Source: an uncultured Gammaproteobacteria bacterium (GTDB lineage: Bacteria; Pseudomonadota; Gammaproteobacteria; PS1; Pseudothioglobaceae). Taken from it: a stretch of DNA of 64,000 nt. Positions within the stretch are counted from its first letter, which is position 1, and the number at the start of each line of letters is the position of its first letter. A program made the translations under genes and the position numbers. The notes beneath the pieces are model-generated. The model saw nothing but the letters and a program-made list of their open reading frames with translations. It was not told the DNA's origin and made no database searches. The stretch is from the NCBI GenBank assembly GCA_902509905.1, contig CABWZI010000001.1, forward strand, positions 60,554 to 124,553. The letters are read 5' to 3'. Shown here in pieces: positions 10,501 through 18,785 of this stretch.

Positions 10501-11196
10501 TCTCACTTGATCAACATAGCGACGCAGAATAGGAGACAAGTAGGCATCGACTACTGTGGTATCTCCTCGAGGTATGATTTTCATTAGTGGACTTATTTGA
10601 TGACTTACAGAAATTTGGGTAAACCCAATTTCTTCAGCAATTAAGCTAATTTGCCTTTCATGCTCTTGATATCGGTATCCATGCAACAACACAATTGCAA
10701 TAGATCTAAAGCCCTTAATAAAGGCATCGGTTAATATTTTTTTTGTATCTATAGTATTAAGCTGTTTTAATACCTTCCCTGCCTTATCAACTCGTTCATC
10801 AATCTCAACCACTTCAGAATATAGCATTTCAGGGAGCTGAATATCTAAAGAAAATAATTTAGGTCTTTGTTGGTATCCAATTCTTAAAATATCTGCAAAC
10901 CCTTTCGTGGTTGCCAATAGTGTTTTTTCTCCTTTTCTTTCAAGGAGTGCATTGGTAGCAACTGTAGTGCCCATTTTGATAGACTCAATTTGATGAATTG
11001 GAATAGCTTCTTTATCTTTTAACGATAACAAGTCTCTAATGCCCTGAATTGCAGCATCCTTATAGTGCAGAGGGTTTTCAGATAACAGCTTGTGGCTTGA
11101 AAGCTCACCATCTGGATTTTTACTGATGATATCAGTAAATGTTCCACCTCTATCAATCCAGAATTGCCACTTTGGTTTTTCACTAATATTCATCAA
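7570..11196 (-). CDS. Fused hydantoinase A/B protein, 5-oxoprolinase or N-methylhydantoinase type
   Basis: A 1208-residue ATP-dependent amidohydrolase in which the HyuA-like domain (about 1-690) and HyuB-like domain (about 700-1208) are fused. N-terminal signatures are 'WIDRGGTFTDI', 'MGTTVATNALLERKG' and 'GFDMGGTSTDVCHY'. The C-terminal half has 'NAPYNGGTHLPDI', 'ATRGHHADIGG' and ends in 'GGGGFGK'. Family members open 5-oxoproline to glutamate or N-methylhydantoin to N-carbamoylsarcosine, both with ATP. The fused layout resembles 5-oxoprolinase. The position in a creatinase cluster makes N-methylhydantoin, the creatinine deamination product, a real alternative. It is the first gene of the minus-strand cluster. 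An ATG also exists at 11193. Confidence 0.88.
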   Translation of the reverse strand: MMNISEKPKWQFWIDRGGTFTDIISKNPDGELSSHKLLSENPLHYKDAAIQGIRDLLSLKDKEAIPIHQIESIKMGTTVATNALLERKGEKTLLATTKGFADILRIGYQQRPKLFSLDIQLPEMLYSEVVEIDERVDKAGKVLKQLNTIDTKKILTDAFIKGFRSIAIVLLHGYRYQEHERQISLIAEEIGFTQISVSHQISPLMKIIPRGDTTVVDAYLSPILRRYVDQVRAELGHSQSNYGRLMFMQSNGGLTDANYFQGKDAILSGPAGGVVGMVKTGETIGLRKLIGFDMGGTSTDVCHYSGEYERTLETEVTGVRLKSPMMLINTVAAGGGSILHFDGTRYRVGPESAGAFPGPACYRNGGPLTVTDCNVMLGKLNPDYFPNVFGPNGNQKLDIDIVKRKFTSLATEISSSTKTTVTPLEVAEGFLSIAIDSMSNAIKKISVQRGYDVSDYTLSCFGGAGGQHACMVADKLGIKKIHLHPYAGVLSAYGIGLADSRTINDLAVELPLEPGLIDQLNKDFKKLHANGRQELVSQNLNEKLFQYTDRVYLRYKDSDTSLPVTFANFSVMKSNFERTHNSRFGFISPEKAIIIESIQTEVACQSGQLNSQVNSHNTLITESLTTQYVFMNGKLEKTIFYNRDNIKPNEQISGPAVIIEPTSTFIIEPGWEAILKDSKDLILTRTQKALRQNAIGTSVDPIMLEIFNNLFMNVAEQMGMVLENTASSVNIKERLDFSCAIFSPTGELVANAPHVPVHLGSMSESIKTIIRENSLTMSSGDAFLINAPYNGGTHLPDITLIKPVFDDSNEEVIFYVATRGHHADIGGTVPGSAPANSTHIKEEGVLIDNFTIVSKGIFLEDEITDLLTQADYPARNIVQNIADLKAQVAAAEKGSQELQKVIEQYGIKVVHAYMGHVQDNAEESVRRVLDVLSDSSFTYQMDDGHQVSVSIRVDKLNRSATIDFTGTSDQHPGNYNAPSAICYAAVLYVFRCLVDDDIPLNSGCLKPLNLVIPKKSMINPEYPAAVFSGNVETSQYIVDTLLGALGNYAASQGTMNNFIWGNDKVQNYETICGGSGASINQPGCSAVHTHMTNSRLTDPEVLEWRFPVKLESFSIRQSSGGKGLHPGGNGVDRRLRFLEPMTVNVIAGHRKIPPYGLSGGGSGALGENYVIHSDESVTHLETKGQIEVGKNDLFILKTPGGGGFGKTI

Positions 11197-11225
11197 AAAC
11201 TTAAATCAATTAACTCGATACATGA

Positions 11226-11231
11226 ATTATA
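11226..11231 (-). promoter_or_regulatory. Perfect -10 hexamer upstream of hydantoinase gene
   Basis: Read on the minus strand, a consensus TATAAT lies about 30 bases before the ATG at 11196. No good -35 hexamer sits 17 bases upstream of it, so an activator may be needed. Confidence 0.35.
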
Positions 11232-11279
11232 TAGGCAAAAAATTATTGTGATTTTCTTAACTTGAGTATTAAAAAATGA

Positions 11280-11308
11280 TTGACATGAAATTATTTTAGG
11301 AACAAAAT
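11280..11308 (+). promoter_or_regulatory. Possible sigma-70 promoter for EamA gene
   Basis: A consensus TTGACA at 11280-11285 is followed, after 17 bases, by CAAAAT at 11303-11308, which matches the -10 consensus at four of six positions. It faces the EamA gene that starts at 11351 and shares the divergent region with the hydantoinase promoter. Confidence 0.35.
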
Positions 11309-11350
11309 GCGGGAATTAGTTTTAGTCAAATATTAAAAGGGGTTAATCAG

Positions 11351-12247
11351 TTGAAGAATAGCTATTTACTGGGTTTTTTTCTTGTTGTTGTAAGCGGCGT
11401 TATCTGGAGCTTTGGAGCGCCACTCGTAAGATATCTCGAAGATGCCGAAAGTTTTAGGCTGCAGTATTTGCTATACAGAGGTTTGATCATAACTTCAGTC
11501 ATACTCATATTTGTTCTTTTTAGGGAAGGAAGGAACTTTTTCCAGACCTTCAAGAGAATAGATTCATGGAGCCTTATTGGTAGTCTTGTTATGTCTGTTA
11601 CATTCTTTGGTTGGATTTATGCATTAACTACAACCACAGTCGCAATCACTCTGCTCATGCTTGCCGTGTCCCCAGTTTTGTCAGCATTTTTGGGATACCT
11701 TATTCTTGGCGAGAGACTGAGTAAAAGCACACTACTTAATATGCTCATTGTAGCGATAGGCATTACCATAATGGTTTGGGATACTGATAAGTCAGCAACC
11801 ATCATCGGCGTTATCTACGGATTTTTTGTAGCTCTAGGTTTTGCTATATATACCATTACGATCAGAAAGAACCCTGAGGTTCCTAAGTTATTAACCCCTG
11901 CTCTTGCTGGATTCTTTTGTATGATCTGGGCAACAATTCTTATTCTTTTAACTGGTAGTGGCTTTGAGATGCCATCAGCTAATATTGGTATCAGCATGAC
12001 ACACGGTCTTGTTGTTGGTATTGGTCTAATACTGTATGGGCTGGGTGCAAAATACTTGCCTAGTGGAGAGCTCGTCATGCTCTCTCTGCTTGAAGTTGTA
12101 TTGGGTATTTTTTGGGCATGGCTTCCAGTTCTTGGAATTCATGAAGTCCCAACAAGAAATACGTTGATTGGAGGGTTAGCAATTTTATTTGCGATCATTA
12201 TGCAGGGAGTCTATGCTCGAAAAAAACACCACATTCCAATGCCATAA
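11351..12247 (+). CDS. EamA/DMT-family membrane transporter
   Basis: A 298-residue inner-membrane protein with about ten transmembrane segments in two EamA repeats. The first begins 'LLGFFLVVVSGVIWSFGAPL'; the second begins near residue 153. The start is a TTG at 11351 preceded by a strong AAAAGGGG ribosome binding site. No ATG lies nearby in frame. It is divergent from the hydantoinase-creatinase cluster and lies upstream of the reductase-sox genes, so it may carry a methylated amino acid or related compound. The direction of transport cannot be read from sequence. Confidence 0.83.
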   Translation: MKNSYLLGFFLVVVSGVIWSFGAPLVRYLEDAESFRLQYLLYRGLIITSVILIFVLFREGRNFFQTFKRIDSWSLIGSLVMSVTFFGWIYALTTTTVAITLLMLAVSPVLSAFLGYLILGERLSKSTLLNMLIVAIGITIMVWDTDKSATIIGVIYGFFVALGFAIYTITIRKNPEVPKLLTPALAGFFCMIWATILILLTGSGFEMPSANIGISMTHGLVVGIGLILYGLGAKYLPSGELVMLSLLEVVLGIFWAWLPVLGIHEVPTRNTLIGGLAILFAIIMQGVYARKKHHIPMP

Positions 12248-12466
12248 ACTACTGTATTAACTGTGTTTTTTTGTTTTGAATGAAAGATTGCTTTAGCAAG
12301 CTTTAATTGTTAAAATTCCCACATTTTTATCTAATAACAATTCAATAATTAATTAGATATATTTACATTTTTCGTAATTAATAATTACCTACATGAACCA
12401 GCGTTTATAGAGTTATTAATAGACTCTGATGCTACAATTGAGTGTTTTAGAATGGGCGTAAGTTGA
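12248..12466. other. AT-rich intergenic region before the reductase-sox operon
   Basis: This 219-base gap holds no convincing reading frame. It contains a weak hairpin, TTGC-TTTA-GCAA, near 12288-12299 that could end the EamA transcript. It also holds the palindrome at 12374-12388 and a small AGAGT/ACTCT inverted repeat at 12409-12427. I see no clear -35/-10 pair. The region probably carries the control sites for the downstream operon. Confidence 0.5.
12374..12388. promoter_or_regulatory. Palindromic operator candidate upstream of reductase-sox operon
   Basis: GTAATT-AAT-AATTAC is a perfect 6-bp inverted repeat with a 3-base centre, 78 bases before the reductase start. Its position fits an operator for a regulator of sarcosine use. 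The regulator itself is not identifiable here. The region is AT-rich, so chance palindromes are not rare. Confidence 0.3.
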
Positions 12467-13573
12467 ATGAACGAATTAGTCTTTCCAAACATTAATATAG
12501 AGGGCCTTGCTCGATGGACAGGAGATGTTTCTCCGCTGGAATGTATTCATATAAAAGATGAAACACATAATGTAAAAAGTTTTACCTTTAAATCGAAGAA
12601 GGATGCTTGGTTTCAATTTTTACCAGGGCAGCACACAACCCTTTTTCTGAAAATTGATGGAAATGATGTGATGCGAACTTACACTATTGCATCAACTCCA
12701 ACAAGACCTAACACCATTACTATTACAAACAAACGAATGGCTGAGGGTGTTGTGACAAACTGGATGCACGATAATTTGAAAGTTGGTGACTGTGTTGATG
12801 CTCTTGATATCGGTGGTTCTTTCAGCGTAGCACTAGATAAGCCAAAGCCTAAAATTTTGTTTTTATCAGGGGGAAGTGGCATTACTCCAATGCTCTCGAT
12901 GACAAGATATTTTTATGATCTTTCAATCGATGTGGATATTGCATTTGTTCATAATGCACAATCTGAAAAGGATTTGATTTCAAAAGACGAGCTTGAATTT
13001 TATGAATCAAACCAAAGTGACTTGAAAAGCCATTATGTTTGTGATGTTCCTAGTGAGAGTTGGCAAGGACCCACTGGTTTTTTGAGCCATGAGATGCTCC
13101 TCAAGCTTGTTCCAGATTTTGTGGAAAGAGAAATCTATTGTTGTGGGCCAGAGCCTTATATGCAGAATGTGAAAAAAATACTTGAATCAGCTGCTTTTGA
13201 TATGAATTTCTACCACCAAGAGAGCTTTGATATCGAGAGTTCAACTGCTCAAAAAAATATGGCAATCAATGCCGAATTGCCGGAACATAAAGTTACAAAA
13301 AGTGAAATAAATGAATATAATGTCACGCTTAAAAAGAGCGGCGAGGTTTTGCCTTGTGGAAGCAATACAAGTATCTTAGTTTCTATTCAAAAACAAGGTA
13401 TTACTGTTCCATTTGCATGCTCACAAGGTTTGTGTGGAACTTGTCGAACAAAAATGCTAGATGGAACTGTTGAAATGGATGCTCAAGGCGGACTTTTAAA
13501 GTCGCATGAACAAGAGGGATATATTTTGACTTGTTGCTCTTATCCAACAAGTGATATTGTGCTTGATTTATAG
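12467..13573 (+). CDS. FAD/NAD(P)H reductase with C-terminal 2Fe-2S ferredoxin domain (GbcB-like)
   Basis: A 368-residue electron-transfer protein. It has an FAD-binding barrel (about 20-120, with 'PGQH' and 'RTYTIAST'), an NAD-binding domain (about 125-245, with 'SGGSGITPMLSM' and 'CCGPEPYM') and a plant-type 2Fe-2S domain at the C-terminus with 'CSQGLCGTC' and a fourth Cys in 'TCCSYP'. It resembles the reductase of glycine betaine monooxygenase (GbcB), which passes electrons from NADH to a Rieske oxygenase, and also Hcr-type reductases. No Rieske oxygenase gene is in the window. It lies 21 bases before soxB and is probably the first gene of the sarcosine operon. Confidence 0.82.
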   Translation: MNELVFPNINIEGLARWTGDVSPLECIHIKDETHNVKSFTFKSKKDAWFQFLPGQHTTLFLKIDGNDVMRTYTIASTPTRPNTITITNKRMAEGVVTNWMHDNLKVGDCVDALDIGGSFSVALDKPKPKILFLSGGSGITPMLSMTRYFYDLSIDVDIAFVHNAQSEKDLISKDELEFYESNQSDLKSHYVCDVPSESWQGPTGFLSHEMLLKLVPDFVEREIYCCGPEPYMQNVKKILESAAFDMNFYHQESFDIESSTAQKNMAINAELPEHKVTKSEINEYNVTLKKSGEVLPCGSNTSILVSIQKQGITVPFACSQGLCGTCRTKMLDGTVEMDAQGGLLKSHEQEGYILTCCSYPTSDIVLDL

Positions 13574-13594
13574 ATTATTAGTTGAGTTAACGTT

Positions 13595-14845
13595 ATGCAA
13601 AAAAAATATTCATGGTATTCGCTATTAAAAGCAGGATTAGCTAATCAGGACTGGGATAAGGCGATACCATCATCAAAGCCTAAATCAAAATATGATGTCA
13701 TTATTATTGGCGGTGGCGGACATGGTCTTGCTACAGCTTACTACTTGGCTAAAGAGTGCGGTATTACTAATGTAGCTGTAGTTGAGAAGGGCTATATAGG
13801 TGGAGGTAATACTGGAAGAAATACGACAATTATTAGATCCAATTACTTGAGAGATGAAGCATCCAGTCTATATGAACACTCAATGAGACTTTGGGAGGGA
13901 TTAAGTGAGGATTTAAATTTCAATGTTATGTTTAGTCAAAGAGGTGTATACAATCTTGGTCATACACTCCAGGACATGAGGGATATTGAAAGAAGAGTCA
14001 ATGCAAATGTTTTAAATGGTGTCGATGCTGTAGTTGTTGACCACAAAGAAATCAAAGAACAAATTCCAATAATTAATACATCAAAAAATGTCAGGTATCC
14101 AATTATGGGTGCTTCTTTTCAGGCTCGTGCAGGGGTTGCTCGACATGATGGCGTAGCCTGGGGGTTTGCTCGCGCTGCATCAAACCTTGGTGTCGATATT
14201 ATTCAAAACTGTGAAGTAATTGATATTGAAGTTGAAGAGGGTCGCGTCAAAGGAGTTAAAACTACTCAGGGCGATATATTGGCAGACCGTGTAGGATGCG
14301 TTAGTGCTGGCCACTCATCTGTCATAGCAAGAATGGCTGGATTGAGATTACCTGTAGAAAGTCATCCATTACAAGCTTTCGTTTCGGAGGCAATGAAGCC
14401 AATTCTCCATACTGTTGTCATGTCCAATGCTGTTCATGGGTATGTTAGTCAGAGCGACAAGGGCGACCTAGTTATTGGCGCTGGTATTGATGGCTATAAT
14501 TCTTATGCTCAACGTGGCAGTGCGAAAATAGTCGAACATTGTGCTGCAGCAATTCTTGAATTATTTCCAATTTTTTCTAGAGTTCGTATGAACCGTCAGT
14601 GGGGAGGAATTGTGGACGTCTGTCCTGATGCCTGTCCTGTGATTAGCCCAACAAAGGTTCAGGGGCTTTATTTCAACTGCGGTTGGGGTACAGGGGGCTT
14701 TAAGGCCACTCCCGGGTCAGGCAATGTTTTTGCTCATACAATTGCTCAAGACAAGCAGCATGATTTAGCTGTGCCATTTCATATTGATCGCTTTACAACG
14801 GGTGCTCTGATTGATGAGCATGGCGCTGCTGGCGTAGCCCACTAG
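13595..14845 (+). CDS. soxB: Sarcosine oxidase beta subunit
   Basis: A 416-residue flavoprotein subunit of heterotetrameric sarcosine oxidase, which converts sarcosine, O2 and tetrahydrofolate to glycine, H2O2 and methylene-tetrahydrofolate. The N-terminal FAD motif '[19 protein letters not shown]' is at about residues 29-47. '[17 protein letters not shown]' follows, typical of SoxB. The segment '[16 protein letters not shown]' contains the histidine that carries covalent FMN in characterised enzymes. The C-terminus has '[18 protein letters not shown]'. The order soxB-soxD-soxA-soxG is the classical operon. The sarcosine could come from creatine through the creatinase at 4442-5647. Confidence 0.96.
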   Translation: MQKKYSWYSLLKAGLANQDWDKAIPSSKPKSKYDVIIIGGGGHGLATAYYLAKECGITNVAVVEKGYIGGGNTGRNTTIIRSNYLRDEASSLYEHSMRLWEGLSEDLNFNVMFSQRGVYNLGHTLQDMRDIERRVNANVLNGVDAVVVDHKEIKEQIPIINTSKNVRYPIMGASFQARAGVARHDGVAWGFARAASNLGVDIIQNCEVIDIEVEEGRVKGVKTTQGDILADRVGCVSAGHSSVIARMAGLRLPVESHPLQAFVSEAMKPILHTVVMSNAVHGYVSQSDKGDLVIGAGIDGYNSYAQRGSAKIVEHCAAAILELFPIFSRVRMNRQWGGIVDVCPDACPVISPTKVQGLYFNCGWGTGGFKATPGSGNVFAHTIAQDKQHDLAVPFHIDRFTTGALIDEHGAAGVAH

Positions 14846-14864
14846 TTTATTTGAAGGTAATATT

Positions 14865-15149
14865 ATGTTTTCAATTCACTGTCCATATTGCAAAGAACCT
14901 AGAGACCAAAATGAATTTTCACCTGCAGGAGAAGCCTTTATAGCAAGACCTGAAAATCCTGAAGCCTTAAGTGATGAAGAATGGGCTGATTATGTATTTT
15001 ATAGGACTAATTTAAAAGGTGACCACTGGGAGCAATGGGTACATACTTCTGGGTGTCGAAAATATTTTTTAGTTAAAAGATCTACCATCAATCACGAAGT
15101 TATCGAGGTTGCGACTTTTGAGGAAATAGATAGCGAGAACGCGTCATGA
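14865..15149 (+). CDS. soxD: Sarcosine oxidase delta subunit
   Basis: A 94-residue zinc-binding small subunit of heterotetrameric sarcosine oxidase. The N-terminal 'IHCPYC' supplies two cysteines. Downstream are 'DEEWADYVFYRTN' and 'WVHTSGCRKYF', where a His and a Cys complete the usual zinc site. The start lies 19 bases after soxB, and the stop overlaps the soxA start by 4 bases (ATGA), which indicates translational coupling. Length and motifs match the family. Confidence 0.95.
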   Translation: MFSIHCPYCKEPRDQNEFSPAGEAFIARPENPEALSDEEWADYVFYRTNLKGDHWEQWVHTSGCRKYFLVKRSTINHEVIEVATFEEIDSENAS

Positions 15150-18100
15150 GAATAGAGAAACATTCAAACAGCCTCATCGATTACAACCAGCCCTTAAGCT
15201 TCGTTTTTAACAATAAAGCCTACAAGGGTTTCAAAGGCGATACTTTAGCGTCAGCCCTAATTGCCAACAATGTTTTATATTATGCAAGAAGTTTCAAATA
15301 CGGACGAAAGAGAGGCATTATTGGTGCTGGAGTTGAGGAGCCAAACGCCCTAGTTTCGCTTGAAATTGGTGGCAGATATACGCCTAATATGAAGGCAACT
15401 GAAATCATGCTTTATGATGGCTTAAGTGCGGTCAGTTCAAGCAACCCGCATTCGATTGACTTTCGTGCAATGATTAAGCCACTGCATCGTTTTATGCCAG
15501 CTGGTTTCTACTATAAAACCTTTATCAAGCAGAAGGTTTGGTCAATTGTTGAGGATCGTCTCAGGTCATTATCAGGCTTCTCAAAAGCGCCTTCAGAGAT
15601 TGACGAAGATGTTTATGATCATATTTTTCAACATACCGAGGTGCTCGTAATCGGCGGTGGTGCTGCAGGAATGAGCGCCGCACTTGAGGTTCTTTCTAGT
15701 TCAAAGAAAGCCAGAGTTATCTTGGTGGATGAGCGAGAGAATTTAGGTGGTGAATTAACCAATGAATTTACAACTGATCAAACTGCAACTCTTTGGTATC
15801 AAGAAACTAAAGAAAGACTTTTAAAGTACAGAGATGAAGCAGGCTCTAGGTTAAAAATTCTAACATCTGCAACTGCTTATGCATGGTATGACCATAACTA
15901 TATTGAAGTATTGCAGACTATTGGAACTGGCCAGTCAATGATTCAAGAGGGCGTTCAGTCTGCAAGAAAAGTACTTCATAAGATTAGGACTAAAGAAGTC
16001 ATCTTGGCGACAGGTGCGCATGAGCGCCCTATGTTGTTTGAGACAAATGATTTGGCAAATATTATGTTAAGTCAGTCTGTAAGACGATACGTAAACGAAT
16101 TCAATGTAGTTGCAGGAAAAGAAATTGTTTTATATGGTAATAATGACAGTATTTACAATACCGCAATTGATTTAAGAAAACATAATGTTGAGTCTAAGGT
16201 CATTGACGTTAGAGCATCTGGCGTCGAAAGTGACATTGTTTTAGAGGCAAGAAATTTAGGAATAGAAGTTTTTCAAGGTTTTGCTATTCTTAAAGCAAAA
16301 GGCAAAAGTAGAGTTACTGGTATTGAAATCTCTAAGGTGGAAATGCAAGCTAAACCTCCACATTGGAAGTCAAAATGGAGGGTGACTGGAGATACTCAAA
16401 CTTTAAATTGCGATTTATTAGCAACGTCTGGAGGGTTTAATCCGGTAGTGCATTTAGATTGTCATTGCGGTGGAAAAACATACTTTGATGAAAATTCACA
16501 ATCATTCTTGGCACAAAAAGATCGCAAGAATAGACAGTTATGTGGAGCTGTAAACTCTATAGGGTTCTGGAAAGATGCAATAGCTGATGCAAAGAATAAA
16601 GCACAATTAACTCTGCTCTCTCTGGGTGAAGATAATGAAGTCAATCCACAAGAACTCACTAACCAAAGCCGCAATTATTTCAATGTTGATCAGTTTTTTA
16701 CTCCACTTGAAATTCTCAATAAGCCAAAAGTTTTTATTGATCTTCAAAACGACGTCACTACTTTGGACGTTTCACTTTCTATTAGAGAGGGATACCAATC
16801 AATAGAGCATATTAAGAGATATACTGCAATGGGCTTTGGAACTGACCAAGGAAAAACTGGAAATATTAATGGTATTGCTGTAGCCGCAGAATTTCTTGAT
16901 GCCCCTATGTCTGAAGTCGGCACGACTACATTTAGACCAGCTTATACAGGTGTTGATTTTGGAGCAATGGCTGGAAGAGAATTAGGGGATTTTTTCGATC
17001 CACAAAGGTTCACAACAATTCACGACTCACATGTCAACAGCGGTGCTGAATTTGAAGTGGTTGGGCAGTGGTATAGGCCATGGTATTATCCAAAAGATGG
17101 TGAGGACATGCATCAAGCCGTTAATAGAGAGTGTCGTGCTGTTAGAACTTCACTCGGAATGATGGATGCTTCAACTCTTGGAAAAATCGATATTCAAGGT
17201 AAGGATGCTAGAGAACTTTTATCAAGAGTCTACACCAATGCATGGATGAAGTTAGCACCAGGTAGCTGTCGCTATGGGCTCATGTGCAATGAGAAAGGAA
17301 TGATTATTGATGATGGTGTTTCAACTTGCATTAATGACAACCATTTTATTATGACAACTACAACAGGCGGTGCTGCAAGTGTATATTCGACACTAGAAAT
17401 GTGGCTTCAAACTGAGTGGAGTCATTTAGATGTGCATCTAAGTAGTGTAACAGATCAGTTTTCAACAGTTGCTGTGGTTGGGCCGAATGCGCGCAAATTG
17501 ATGAAAAAGTTATGTTCAGATGTTGATTTTGACAGCAAAAATTTTAAGTTTATGCAGTGGCGCCCGGGAACTGTCTGTGGTGTTAAAGCAAGAATTATGA
17601 GAATCAGCTTTTCTGGTGAGCTTGCTTATGAAATAAATATTGAAGCAAACTTTGGGCGTTTTATATGGGATGAGGTTGCTCGTGAAGGTAAGGAATGGAA
17701 CATCACCCCATATGGAACTGAATCAATGCATGTTTTGCGGGCTGAAAAAGGCTTCATTATAGTGGGGCAGGACACAGACGGCTCAATGACGCCGATGGAT
17801 GTTAATATGAACTGGATTCTAGCAAAGAATAAGCCTTTTTCTTATATTGGGCGTCGTTCATTTAGTATATCCGCACTAAAATCGGAAGATAGATTGCAAT
17901 TAGTTGGCCTTCTAACCAAAGATGATCAGGTTGTGCTTCCTGAAGGAGCACATATTATTAATAATAAGGGCGTCTCTGTTGGCTATGTAACTTCAAGCTA
18001 CTACAGCCCAGCTCTTGGAAGATCAATCGCATTAGCTCAACTTAAAGGTGGACTTTCAAAAATGTCTGAGACTGTCCTTGTGAAGATTGTTCAGGAAAAG

Positions 18101-18184
18101 CAGGGCCTTAAGGAGATACCTTGTGAAGTTTCAAGTAGTGTCTTTTATGATACTAATGGAGAAAAGGTAGATGGCAATGAGTAA
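15146..18184 (+). CDS. soxA: Sarcosine oxidase alpha subunit
   Basis: The large subunit, 1012 residues. It has an N-terminal ferredoxin-like fold (about 15-95, with 'ASALIANNV' and 'SFKYGRKRGI'), an NAD-binding Rossmann domain with 'VLVIGGGAAGMSAALEV' near residue 165, and a C-terminal glycine-cleavage-T-like domain (about 610-1000) that binds tetrahydrofolate. The latter contains 'GELAYEI' and 'AEKGFIIVGQDTDG'. In this family the C-terminal domain captures the formaldehyde-level carbon as methylene-tetrahydrofolate. It overlaps soxD by 4 bases and soxG by 14 bases. No frameshift is visible. Confidence 0.96.
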   Translation: MRIEKHSNSLIDYNQPLSFVFNNKAYKGFKGDTLASALIANNVLYYARSFKYGRKRGIIGAGVEEPNALVSLEIGGRYTPNMKATEIMLYDGLSAVSSSNPHSIDFRAMIKPLHRFMPAGFYYKTFIKQKVWSIVEDRLRSLSGFSKAPSEIDEDVYDHIFQHTEVLVIGGGAAGMSAALEVLSSSKKARVILVDERENLGGELTNEFTTDQTATLWYQETKERLLKYRDEAGSRLKILTSATAYAWYDHNYIEVLQTIGTGQSMIQEGVQSARKVLHKIRTKEVILATGAHERPMLFETNDLANIMLSQSVRRYVNEFNVVAGKEIVLYGNNDSIYNTAIDLRKHNVESKVIDVRASGVESDIVLEARNLGIEVFQGFAILKAKGKSRVTGIEISKVEMQAKPPHWKSKWRVTGDTQTLNCDLLATSGGFNPVVHLDCHCGGKTYFDENSQSFLAQKDRKNRQLCGAVNSIGFWKDAIADAKNKAQLTLLSLGEDNEVNPQELTNQSRNYFNVDQFFTPLEILNKPKVFIDLQNDVTTLDVSLSIREGYQSIEHIKRYTAMGFGTDQGKTGNINGIAVAAEFLDAPMSEVGTTTFRPAYTGVDFGAMAGRELGDFFDPQRFTTIHDSHVNSGAEFEVVGQWYRPWYYPKDGEDMHQAVNRECRAVRTSLGMMDASTLGKIDIQGKDARELLSRVYTNAWMKLAPGSCRYGLMCNEKGMIIDDGVSTCINDNHFIMTTTTGGAASVYSTLEMWLQTEWSHLDVHLSSVTDQFSTVAVVGPNARKLMKKLCSDVDFDSKNFKFMQWRPGTVCGVKARIMRISFSGELAYEINIEANFGRFIWDEVAREGKEWNITPYGTESMHVLRAEKGFIIVGQDTDGSMTPMDVNMNWILAKNKPFSYIGRRSFSISALKSEDRLQLVGLLTKDDQVVLPEGAHIINNKGVSVGYVTSSYYSPALGRSIALAQLKGGLSKMSETVLVKIVQEKQGLKEIPCEVSSSVFYDTNGEKVDGNE

Positions 18185-18767
18185 AAATAGTAGTCATGAG
18201 AATATGGAACCAGAATTCAGATCAACTTTCAATAAACTTATTGACGAAGAAGGCTTTTTAGTCAACCAAGAAGGCGTCAGTTGTCAAGAAGTGATAGATC
18301 AATCTCTACTCATTTTAAGAACATCTAAAGACTCTAAAATGAATATCAAAGTAGCAAAAGATATTTTTAATATAGAGCTTCCTGGGCCATTACTAGCGAC
18401 CTTTGGCGATTCAGATTTAAAATGCTTTTGGGTCAGTCCAGATGAATTTTGGATCTCCCTAAGCGCTCAACAAATGTTGGAAATTGAAGAGAAGACTAAT
18501 AAACTTCCTCTTGGTATTTCTATCACAAACAATTCAGCTGCATATGGAACTCTTGAGTTTAGAGGCGATAAAACCACTGACCTATTGAGTCGATGGATGA
18601 GTTATGATCTCGAAGGGTCCCTTCAAGATGGAAAAGCTGTTTCAACTACTTTTGGACAAGCACCAGTTTTTGTCTATCGTGAAAAAAAGAATATATTTAT
18701 GATGATCAGACATTCATTTTCACACTATGTCGCCGGATTATTAAAGGACAGCGCTAAAAGAATTTAG
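18171..18767 (+). CDS. soxG: Sarcosine oxidase gamma subunit
   Basis: A 198-residue subunit that completes the soxBDAG set. It has the family features 'WVSPDEFWISL' (about 84-94), 'SAAYGTLEFRGDKTTDLLSRW', where SoxG resembles the folate-binding T-protein fold, and a C-terminal 'RHSFSHYVAGLL'. Its start lies within the last codons of soxA, so it is translationally coupled. ATG codons at 18171 and 18177 are both possible starts; the AAAAGG at about 18163 is better spaced for 18177. SoxG is poorly conserved in general, and position is the strongest evidence. Confidence 0.92.
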   Translation: MAMSKNSSHENMEPEFRSTFNKLIDEEGFLVNQEGVSCQEVIDQSLLILRTSKDSKMNIKVAKDIFNIELPGPLLATFGDSDLKCFWVSPDEFWISLSAQQMLEIEEKTNKLPLGISITNNSAAYGTLEFRGDKTTDLLSRWMSYDLEGSLQDGKAVSTTFGQAPVFVYREKKNIFMMIRHSFSHYVAGLLKDSAKRI

Positions 18768-18785
18768 GGCCAATATTACTGTAAG

